Origin: Glaciozyma antarctica PI12 | Lineage: Eukaryota; Basidiomycota; Microbotryomycetes; Kriegeriales; Camptobasidiaceae | Reading direction: 5' to 3' | Length of the DNA: 23,720 nt | Assembly (NCBI GenBank): GCA_002917775.1 | Contig: KZ627160.1 | Span: 397,924-421,643, forward strand | In this document: piece by piece, positions 1 to 9,137 of the stretch | Position numbering within the stretch: the stretch's first letter is position 1 | Layout of the letters: each line of letters opens with the position of its first letter | The notes under the pieces: generated by a model | The model's database searches: none | The model's input: only the letters and a program-made list of their open reading frames with translations | Told to the model about the DNA's origin: nothing | Made by a program: the position numbers and the translations under genes

Positions 1-86
1 CATGACCATGCTCGCCGTGGCGTGGGGACTTTGCGGCGCTGGCGTCGTTTTCGTCGCTCCTCTGATTCAATGGCGCATCACGGATC
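1..86 (+). repeat. Inverted duplicate exon, left copy
   Basis: These bases are the reverse complement of 23500-23579, apart from a 6-nt insertion in this copy. Similarity fades inside the intron, where both copies share roughly TCAGCTC followed by a C/T-rich stretch. The match begins at the first base of the window, so its left limit is unknown. Confidence 0.9.
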
Positions 87-201
87 GTGAGCTCAGCTCG
101 CCTTTTCGCCTTGAACATTCTTACGACTTCAAGCAGATACCGAAGCTCCTTCGAAAGAGGAGGACGCAGGAAGCGTTGGAACGGGTGGGATTGGCGATTG
201 A
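1..201 (+). CDS. Small single-pass membrane protein, copy A (5' end outside window)
   Basis: Exons 1-86 and 137-201, with intron 87-136 (GTGAGC donor, AAGCAG acceptor, phase 1). From the ATG at 2 it reads as 49 residues: a hydrophobic segment (about residues 3-22), then QWRITDH, then a short acidic, Gly-rich tail ending GGIGD. The window begins at the ATG, so the real start may lie further upstream. The first exon is the inverted near-identical copy of the exon at 23500-23579. The two differ by a 6-nt in-frame insertion here (CTCCTC near 57-62) and by nothing else in about 80 bases, whereas the second exons are unrelated apart from HT near the junction. I do not recognise the family with certainty. 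See the copy at the other edge for a weak resemblance to cytochrome c oxidase subunit VIIa. Confidence 0.55.
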
Positions 202-271
202 CATGAAAGAAAAGCCTGGTGCTTCGCTCTGAGCTGGTTGCTCTTGTACAGATTACACGGAATCCAGGTCA

Positions 272-2369
272 AGTAAGAAGGACAAGTCTCGCAGCGAACA
301 TTCCTCATCCTAGCGAAGCCAGGCCAGGGTCAGTCTCAAGCCCCGCGGCCAAAGTCCCAGCGCCCCCAGCTCGTCATCGACTGGGTCGACCCAGTCTCCA
401 TACCTCCACTTCGCCTCCTCCCGTATACCTCCAGTTCGGCTTCAGCACCACTTACAGCAAACTCACCGACCTCACCACCTCAGAGAACCACAGCGACCAC
501 AGCCAAAAGTACGCCGTTGGCCCCACCTCCTTCCTCCACCGACTGACGACCCCTTCTCTCCCAGTGTCCGACGAAGCAGCCAACGTACCCCAGGCGCAGA
601 AAGCAGGCAACTCAGCATCTCCAGCACTACCTGACTCCCGCTAACATCTCTCTCGGCTCGTCACAGGCTGGACCTCGTTCCTCAAGAGTATCGCCTCCTT
701 CTCCGGCGACCTCTCGTCCCTCACCGCACCACCCTTTATCCTCTCCCCCGTGTCCCTCGCCGAGTTCCCAAGTTACTGGGGTGAAGCTTACACTGAGTTT
801 GCTGTGCGTTTCTTCCTAAGAGCTCCCCGCGTGCGTTCACTTGAGCTGACGCGTTGTCATAGGCGATCGCCGACGGCAAGACGACTGAGGAGCGCCAGCT
901 GCTCGTTACCAAGTGGTTTATTTCGACGCTCTCTGGACAGTTCACGAGGCGAGAGAAGGAGACGGTGAGTCGGCGGCGCGGAGGAAGAGCGCACTGCGCA
1001 GCCCGGGGAGCGTGAGCTGATGTGCGTGGCTTCGCAGGGGTCAGAGAAGAAGCCTTTGAACCCGTTTCTTGGGGAGCAGTTCATCGGCAAGTGGAATGGC
1101 TCCGCGGGGGAGAGTGTCTTGCATACGGAGCAGGTCTCGCACCATCCTCCGGTTACTGGTGCGTGACTGCGTTGGGCGGAGAGGAGCAGGAGCTGATAGC
1201 ACGTTCTCACAGCATACTTCCTCGAGAACAAGAGCAAGGGACTTTCGTATGAGGGCCACTGCGCGCAAAAGACGTCGTTCTCGGGTCGAACTATCGTACG
1301 CCGCCTGCCCTCTTCGCTCTGACACTCACTAACCCGATCTATCCTCCTTACCAGGTTGTCAAGCAGGTCGGGCATGCAACTCTCCGCGTCGCTCTCCCCG
1401 ATGGCACCACCGAGACCTACCTTATCACTCTTCCCAAGCTCAAGATCGAGGGCCTCTGGTTCGGAATGCCCTATGTGGAGCTAAGGTGCGTTCCCAACGG
1501 CTCTTCGCACTGTTTTAAACTCGCGCTTCGCTGCTGCTGATCATTTCTCACAGCGACCACTCCTACATCCAAGCTTCGCACGGCCTCACCACCACGATCA
1601 ACTACTCCGGCAAAGGTCCGCACCGCCTCCTCTCGCTTCTCACGCACGCTCACGAAGGTCTCCACAGGCTACTTCAGCGGCAAGAGTCACACGTTCTCCG
1701 CGACGATCGGTCCTGGCCCCTCGAGCTCCTCGCCCCTCTACACGATCGAGGGTACCTGGACCGCTACCTCCAACTTTGTCAAGCCGTCCAAGGGAGGGAA
1801 GGAGGGACAACTCTTCTTGAACGCTGCGATGGAGAGGACGCCGATCACGGTCAAGGATCTGGCGGAGCAGAACGAGTTTGAGAGTCGAAAGGTGTGGAAG
1901 GACACGGCGGATGGGATTCGACGAGGTGCGTTCTTTTCTCTTTCGCTGAGTCCGTGTGTGGAGCGGAGCTCATGCGTGACTTCTAGGCGACTTTGAAGCT
2001 GCGAGTCTTGCGAAGACGGCTTTGGAGGTGAGTCCTTTCTCGGTTGGCCGACAGGGAGCAGGAGCTGATCGTGTCGGGTTCGCAGACCGCTGAGCGACAG
2101 AAGCGGAAGGATGAGCAGGCTGCTGGCACCTCTTTCCAATTGCGCCTGTTTGCGAAGCTCGAGGACGACCCCGAGTGTGCGTTGTTGTTCTCGCAAGGCT
2201 TTCCACTTTCGCTGACGTTGTCCCTGCGATACAGACAAGACTCTGGCGGCCATGTGCAAGCACAGTGTGAGCTTTTCTTCTGATCTGCACGCTTGTAGCT
2301 GCGACTAACGACCCGCTACAGCCTGCTACAGAGGAATCCTACAAATACAATGGCGTCCACTTGGCTTGA
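272..2369 (+). CDS. KES1: Oxysterol-binding protein of the Kes1/Osh4 type
   Basis: Thirteen exons: 272, 565-606, 667-803, 863-964, 1038-1158, 1213-1295, 1355-1485, 1554-1615, 1668-1925, 1987-2027, 2086-2176, 2235-2266, 2322-2369. All phases close and give 382 residues (yeast Kes1 has 434). The N-terminal lid reads [19 protein letters not shown], as in yeast Kes1. The family signature EQVSHHPP lies at about 125-132, and the phosphoinositide-binding Lys-Glu-Arg trio fits K322, E326 and R330. The family exchanges sterol and PI4P between membranes and restrains Golgi PI4P signalling. There is no PH domain, as expected for the short class. No in-frame ATG exists near the conserved N terminus. The best model puts the A of the start codon at 272 and TG at 565-566, across a 292-nt intron. 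Intron 607-666 is of GC-AG type. Family very sure; first exon inferred. Confidence 0.93.
273..564 (+). other. Putative intron splitting the KES1 start codon
   Basis: The donor AA|GTAAGA at 273, branch-like ACTGAC at about 542-547 and pyrimidine-rich acceptor CTCTCCCAG at 564 are all strong. Joining 272 to 565 creates ATG TCC GAC, which leads straight into the conserved Kes1 N terminus. At 292 nt it is several times longer than any other intron in the window. It contains no ATG and nothing else I can recognise. Confidence 0.65.
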
Positions 2370-2641
2370 TCTGCTCCCCTCTCTTTCCCCGCTGCACTAT
2401 ACATCTCGGACACTGCATCAATATAATCGTAACAACTTTGAGCTTTGCGAGAGAGAGAGTCCAAGCGAGCTAGGGCGGGCTGTGCGAACTTGCACTCCTG
2501 CTTCGCCTTCCTCCCATTCCTCCCCCTTTCAAGTAACGCCTCTCTCCTCTCCGTTCCCCACCTCCAGGCCGTCCCCTTCCTCTCCCGCCCGACCCGGAGG
2601 TGCACAAGTCCTCGCGCCGCCCCTCTCCCCGGCTCTCCATC
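2370..2641. promoter_or_regulatory. Intergenic region between KES1 and the Ync13-like gene
   Basis: It holds the KES1 3' end and the leader of the next gene. The right half (about 2490-2640) is strongly C/T-rich on the + strand, like the leaders of other genes here. I see no TATA box, RNA gene or conserved ORF. Confidence 0.4.
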
Positions 2642-5600
2642 ATGACAACAAGGTCAGCGGCATCGACCTCCTCCGCCCCGCACGAAGACAGCGACGTCTA
2701 CGCCTACGCTCTCCGAGTCGCCGTACTCTCCTCCGTCCTCTCCACCGCCTCTTCCTCCTCTCCCGCTCCTCCTCCCTCAGCATCTCTCCGCCAGTCTTCC
2801 TCCTTCCGCCCTGCCGACGGCTGGGCCAACGCCATTCTCTCCCTCGGCGATAGTTTCAAAGATAGCGGTGGAAAGGACGGCAAGGGAGCGGCCAAGTTCC
2901 CCAAGGAGCTCGTCAAGGTGCTGGATGCCAAGATGGAGAAGGTCGCGCGGGGAGCGGACGCGGCGTACGTCGATGCGTTGTTGAGGCAGACGATAGGAGC
3001 GTTCTATGGGACGTACGCGCAGCCCGCGTTTCAGCGAAAGATGAAGGACAACAGGCAGATTGAGGAGCTCATCCTCATGTTCGTCACGACGGCGAGCGCG
3101 GTCCTCAAGAAGCGGTTGGAGGGGGACGAGTGGAAGGCCCAGCTTAATTCTCAAGTCGGATCGTTCGTGAGCATGATCAGGGATTGCCTCAAGAGTCGCG
3201 AAGTCAAGAACGTCTCTCCCGAGCTCCTCGTTCGCCTCGAGACGTATTGCGCCAAACTCGCCCCCTCCTCCATCCCCGAATCCTACTCCGACTCTTCCGC
3301 CTCTTCCTCGAGACATACCCTCGATTCGGCACCGCCAGCGCTACCGGGGATGGTCACGAACGTCCAGGAGATGCCGCTTGTGCAGGCGGTCGGGAGATTG
3401 TTTGGTAAGACGAACGCGGATTTGACGAGGGACGTCGTGGCGATTCGGAGGTTGTGTACGGAGAAGGTGAGCTGGTTGATCGGTAGAAGCAAGAGGAGTG
3501 GCGGGAGCTGACGGGTACATTCCAGGCGGCGTTCAACGATCTCAAGGTCTGCATCAACAACGTTGCGAAGGGAGCTAGGTTCCCAGCGCGGCGGGAGGAC
3601 TTTGATTCGGACGACGCGTTCGCAGCATGGCGGAAGCAAGAGACGGACGAGCTACAAGAGCTTCTCCTTGAGATGATCAAGCGGACGCCCGAGCTCGTCC
3701 ACAGCGCTCCGACCGAAGTCCATCGCACCGACGCGAACGGCACCGGCTCCTTCAGCAATCGATTCTCCATTGTCGGCCTCGCCTACTCCTATCCCGACGG
3801 CTCTTCAGTCGGCCCCGTCTCCGGCGACGAGGACATCACCGAGCACGCGTTCGTCTTCGTTCCTCCCGACCCCAAGTTCTACTACAAGCGCCTATTCGAG
3901 ATCGCACTCGACCACGACTACGAAGCGATGAAGGACCTCCCGCCGGACGAGGACGTCTCCCTCACCATCCTCTCACCGACGCACGAGGCGCTCCTGCGGG
4001 ACTGCGAGACGCGCTGGCGGATCGTCGCACCGTTGCGGGCGAGCACGTTCCTCGCGCTCATCTGCCAGCACTACAAGCACCAGGAGGTGCCGGAGGCGTG
4101 CGTGGTGGAGGCGATGAGTGGGCTCGAGCGGGTGGCGGACGTTTGGAGTTATTGGCGATGGCCTTGGGCGGACGTGCGTTCATTCGTGCTCGCGTGTTGC
4201 GCGAAGAAGCTAATTCGTTTCTTCTGCAGCGGCAATACCTGTTCAAGAACCTCTCGGCCCTCTTCAACATCCTCCTCACTCGCTTCTTCGAGATCTTCCA
4301 AGGCATCCTCGACCTCCCTTTCGACGAAGTCGTCGATCTCCTCGAAACAATCCACGCGTACGAGGTCTTCAAGGAGGATATCACCGACCTTGAAATCACC
4401 CTCGACGAGCTCAAGCATGGAATGAGCAAGTTCGTCGCCTTCGCATACGAGGAGAAGCAGGCCGACGTCGATTCCCTACCTAGACCGCACGACCTCTACC
4501 CCTTTCTCGTCATGCTCGATTGGATCACTGCCGAGTCGAAAGGATACAATAAGCAGTTTCGCGAACCGCTCATGGAGTGCGCTTTTCTCCCCCCAGGCGA
4601 GTGGTGCACCGCTGACGTCCCTTGCACCAGATCTATCGACGTTCCTGCTATCTTCATCGGCGTCGCAGCTCCCGAGTTTGTCAAGCACCTCGACGCGTCA
4701 AGAACAGCTTTGCTCGCTGCTGCCTCTCAGACCGAGGACGCTGCCAGCGACGCCGACTTGCTGGACCTCTACCGCGGTGTGATTGAGCTTCAGAAGATGC
4801 ACAACGCGTTCTGTCCCGAGTACGTCCTCTCACCTCGCTCACATGGCGTTGGGCTGACTTTGTTGCGCAGGACCCCGCTCGTCGTTGACTTTTTCGGCCT
4901 GGTTCGAGCCGTACGTTCGACGCTGGCTAGTCACGACCGATACCAAGACTTCAGAATGGGTCAAGCTCGCCATCACTCACGACAAGGTGCGTTGCTCGCT
5001 GCCGAGTCTTTCCCACTTGTGCTGATCCGCGCATCTACCCAGTTTGAGCCTGAAGGAGCCGACTGCCATAGCTCCTCAATCGTCGACCTCATCGATTCGT
5101 GCAAGTCTGCGACCGACTTCATCATCAAGCTCAAGTGGCCGAACGAGTACGAAAACGCACGGTACTTGACTGCACTCTCTCAGGTGTGTCTTCGTTCTGG
5201 CTGCCAGCTGCGCCCACTTTGCTGACGATCTACGCCCGCAGACTATCGCCAAGTCAATCGAGCACTACTCGAATCAGCTCGAAGGCCGGTTCCTCGAGGA
5301 GATGTTCCCGCGAAAGCCGGACGAGGACGAGGATGAAGAGGTCGCTCGGCCCTCAGCGTGGCTCACCAAGGCCAAGCTCGTCGTTCAGGGTGACAAGAAG
5401 GTCGAACCTTTCGTCTTTCAGCCGCAGGTTCGTGACTACCCCTCTTTGTGGAAGCAGAGCTGACCGCCCTTTGACTGCAGAGCTGCGTCAAGCTCAACAA
5501 CATTCAGGCCGCCCGAAAGCTCCTCGACACGATGTACACGACCCTCGATGCCGACAAGGTCTCTCGAATCGTCGAGCTCAACGCCCCCGCCGTCCCCGAA

Positions 5601-7405
5601 AAGCCTACAGGACCTCCTCGCTTCCTCTTCACCGTCAAGATCGTCCTCGGCGAGAACCTTGTCGGTACTGGAGGCAGCTCGCGCGCGAAACTCGACCCGT
5701 TCCTTATCCTGAGCGACCCACACGGCAACCGCGTCGCCAAGACCCGTACGCTCTACGCCACGAACGACCCGCGCTGGGACGAGACGATCGACGTCTCGGT
5801 CAAGGGCGACCTCTGGCTTCGAGCCACGATCTACAACCGCAACCTCGTCGATCACCACGAAGTCGTCGCCTGCGCCTACATCCACCTCAACCCCACCGAG
5901 TTCGGCGACTTCCTCGCGCGCGACATCTGGCTACGGCTCGAGGACGGGAACCAGAAGCCCATGGACGGACGGCTGCTGCTGCGAATCAGCATGGAGGGAG
6001 AGAAGGACGACATTCAGTTCTACTTTGGACGAGCGTTCAGGTCTCTCAAGCGAGCGGAGAACGACATGACTCGTACGATGGTCGACAAGGTTCGTTCGCT
6101 CTTCTCACAAGCCGATGCGGGTGCTGATGCTTCGCCGCAGATGTCACCCTTCGTTCGGCACTACCTCTCGATGAGCACGCTCAAGGCCCTCGTCAAGACC
6201 TCCTACAACTTTGATATCGACCTCGATCGTGTCCGGGGCGAGTACAACAAGGTTAGCGGCAAGCTCAACGCCTACGTTCGCGACGCCCTCAGCAGCAACT
6301 CGTCACCGGTCATTCCGCCCGTCGAGGAATTCGCGCCGCCGCCACCGCTTCCGCAAAAGGGCGAGAAGAAGAAGGGTCGCGGACCGCTCACGGATCAGGA
6401 GATTGAGGATGCGATTGGCGACTTGTTCGACTACTTCAACGAGACGTTTGGAACGCTCAAGGAGAACTTGAGTCAAGAAGGTGCGTACTCGCGCTTCCAG
6501 TCGCTGCCGGAACGCTCGCTGACAACCGCCATTGCAGCTTGGGACCTCGTCATTTCTCGACTCTGGAAGGACATTCTTTCGACGATCGAAGCTCTCATCG
6601 TACCGCCGCTCTCGGACCAGCCGACCGAGATGAAGCCTCTCTCGGACAAGGAGGTCGACATCGTCTTCAAGTGGCTTGGGGTATGTCCCACACTTGTTCT
6701 CATCTGAGCTCTTGCTAACGACAGCTGTGCAGTTCCTCGTCAACTTCTTCCACGCGCAGGGCGAAGGCGTCCCGCTCGAGGACCTCCGCAACACCAAGTA
6801 CCGAGGTGCGTTCGCTTTGTTCGTCTTGTTCGTTCGAAGTGCTGACGGTGCGCACGCAGAACTCGTCGAAGCCCGGATGTACTACGATTGGCAGCCCGAC
6901 CAGCTGATGGAGGAGGCTGTTCGCTCCAGTAAGCTCTTTCGCCCTGGCGGTCTCGCTGCCGAGCTGACTCGCTCTCCATAGTGCAACGACAGCTACTCAG
7001 CAAGAGTGACTCTATTCTGAGCCGCTCCAAGTCTGTTTATTCGCAACGCAACCTTGGCACTATCCGCGCGCGGAAGATCGAGAAGAAGCAGCAAGCCTCG
7101 ACGAGCGGCGAGATGATTCTTCGAGTTCTTCGCATGCAGTGCGTACTTCGCATCACTCTCCTCTGTCGCTCAACTAACGCGCTTTATGCAGCCATAATAC
7201 GTGCGACTTTCTTCAACAGCAGTTGTCGACGATGTTGCGGCTGCAAGCCGACCAGGCGAAGCAGAATCGCGTCGGGAGCCTCCAACGCCGCACCAACGGC
7301 AGCAATCATCGCGGGAACCGACTCTCTGGTGCTGGACGAGGTCGAGGCGGTGCGCGAGGCAGTCTGCCCCATCTTCCTCCCATCCCAGATGCATACCAAT
7401 CGTGA
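2642..7405 (+). CDS. ync13: Munc13/Ync13-like MUN-C2 protein (with apparent 1-nt frameshift)
   Basis: Fourteen exons: 2642-3466, 3526-4173, 4230-4576, 4631-4819, 4871-4986, 5043-5183, 5242-5427, 5481-6089, 6141-6480, 6538-6680, 6733-6805, 6860-6928, 6982-7138, 7192-7405. The product is about 1,351 residues, close to S. pombe Ync13. MUN/MHD1-like helices start near residue 490 (RQYLFKNLSALFNILLTRFF). A C2 domain spans about 864-990 (FTVKIVLGENL, DPFLILSDPHGNRVAKT, DPRWDET). The second MHD lies at about 1105-1260 (DLFDYFNETFGTLKENLSQE). Munc13-family proteins prime SNAREs; in S. pombe Ync13 balances exo- and endocytosis at the division site. The spliced length is 3n+1. The reading frame slips at a run of five Ts (4890-4894); with four, the frame would read DFSAWFEPYVRRWL. 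Sequencing error or real allele cannot be told apart here. The C-terminal tail is RG-rich. Confidence 0.92.
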
Positions 7406-7535
7406 TCTCCTTTCTCTCCCCCTATATTATGTACGAAGCACGTTTTAGTTCTTCTCTTTCTCCCCGTCCTCGCACTTGATACCCCTCGCGTAGCATGGTC
7501 CGTAATGTACGAACGCGAATCTTGGATAACTCTCA
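7406..7535. terminator. Shared 3' region between convergent genes
   Basis: The stop codons of the Ync13-like gene and TFB4 are 130 bp apart and face each other, so both transcripts must end in or near this stretch. It is C/T-rich and contains CCTATATTATG (about 7421-7431), the most AT-rich patch here. No hairpin terminator is expected for RNA polymerase II. Confidence 0.4.
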
Positions 7536-9011
7536 TCACGTTGCAGGTCGCGCAGGGGCAGGACTCCCCGTTCGCGGCGTCCCAGGCCCGGGAGTCCCAG
7601 GTCCCGCTTTCCGCTTCTTCATGCCCGCTCCTCCTCCTGCTCCATTCGCTGGCTTGGCGCCGAACCCGAGCCGCTTGAGCGTCGCCATGGGGAATTTAGT
7701 TCTGCGAGACGGTTCGTCAATGTGTGCGCGAACGACGGTGAGAGACGAGAAGCGCACCTGCATGTCGAGCATACTGGCAGAGGGGAGCAAAAGACTGCGC
7801 GTGGCCAAGTCAGTGTGGATCGGCGAGGCGGGAGTGAGGGGACGAACTGGAGAGGCACACCGAGCAGACGTAGCCTATGTCGATGATCTTGCGATGGCAG
7901 AAGCAGGCTGCTCGGAGGTCGACTTGCTCTTGCGTTGGTTGTGTGAGGTGCCGTCGTGCAGAAGGGCCAGCGAGGAATGCCATCTGCGAAGGGATTAGTC
8001 TCGCCCGGGAGAGGGAGGGGGAGGAGAGGGACACACCATGAGGTATTGCAGGAGGCCGGCTCGACGCTCGATCTTGTAGTACGATCCGGAAGTGAGGTGA
8101 CAGGCCTGCTGGAGGAAGACGGCGTCGGGGCCGTAGATCTTGCAGACGTCTATGGGGATATTCTGCGGCGAGCGTCAGTCTCGAAACCTGAGCAGTGATC
8201 TCGCAGAGACCTCACGCCTTTCTGAGCAGAGAAGATGCAGTTCATGATTGGGACGTATTGACTGCTGGCGTCCTCGGTTACGCTAAGGATGGCGATGCGG
8301 GGTTTGGGTTTGCTGAGAGAGGTGGAGTAGGATTCGGAGGTGTTCAGGCGGTTAATGTCTGGAGATCCTCGTAAGCTCCTGGATGTACGCAAGTAGAGAT
8401 AAGGAGAACGCACGGCACATGGCCATCGCGAGAGCTCCCACCAGGCCTCCAGTTGCTGGTGATCCATCCGGTCAGCTTCGCTCACTCTCCTCCTCGGACC
8501 TGAGCTCACCTTGGCTTGCCTCGTCTGGTAGCTCGCTCATAACCTCCTTTACGCCCTCCGATATCCGCTCGTCCACCATCCTGAACTGCTGGTAGGTGTT
8601 GCTGTCCCGCAGCGTTGAAGTCGAAGCAGTTGCCGAGGATGTCAGCGGCGTTAGCTGCGAGCTAAACAGCAGTCGGCTGCGCGTCCATATCAGCTCCCAT
8701 CACTCTTGCTTCCTCCTGCGCACGACGCACCTCTTCCCGAACCCCGTAGCAAACACCGCGAGCTCATTCTCGTGCCGAAGCGCGAGGTGAGCGTTGCAGA
8801 AGATGAGGACCTGGTCGAGGGCGGATTCGAGGGAGAGACAGTCGCCTTCGGGAGTAGGTTTGGCGGAGAGGGCCCAGGCAAAGGGGTTGAGGTCGAGCTG
8901 GAAGCAGCGAGTCAGGATGCGTTCTCGGAGAACAAGACGGCGCGAGCTCACGATTAGGCAGAGAAGATCGGGCGAGTCGGCTGAGGTGGAGGTAGCTGTT
9001 GTAGCTGGCAT
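7536..9011 (-). CDS. TFB4: TFIIH core subunit Tfb4/p34
   Basis: Nine exons on the - strand: 9011-8952, 8897-8731, 8661-8510, 8455-8414, 8358-8216, 8162-8037, 7983-7848, 7794-7758, 7701-7536. Phases close and give 342 residues (yeast Tfb4 has 338). The vWA-like N-terminal half contains [24 protein letters not shown] and [11 protein letters not shown], then the conserved NIPIDVC and [14 protein letters not shown]. The C-terminal zinc-binding region has cysteines at about 257, 259, 270, 273, 278, 284 and 287 (CFCH, CSVC, CSTC), as in human p34. p34 pairs with the p44/Ssl1 subunit in the TFIIH core for transcription start and nucleotide-excision repair in the nucleus. After the zinc region there is a Gly/Pro-rich tail of about 40 residues, outside the family core. 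It shares a 126-bp divergent promoter with the amidohydrolase. Confidence 0.95.
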
Positions 9012-9137
9012 CGGTGTGCTGTAGCTGGTCTCTGGACGAGAGCTGGCGAGGGGCGGTCGGGAGAGAGTCAAGGCGAGAGCCGACGGAGCGACGCCTCTTT
9101 CTCTCCTACCACCACCTCGATACAGCTTTATCCTACG
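9012..9137. promoter_or_regulatory. Divergent promoter, TFB4 and amidohydrolase
   Basis: The two start codons point away from each other across 126 bp, so the start sites of both genes must lie here or within the genes. It contains a GC-box-like GGGGCGG (about 9052-9058) and a C/T-rich stretch next to the amidohydrolase start. No TATA box is clear. Confidence 0.5.

Noticed and set aside
219-644. Open stretch of 141 codons on + before the KES1 core
   Set aside because: It has no ATG and its only conserved part ([14 protein letters not shown]) belongs to KES1 exon 2; the rest fits the long first intron.
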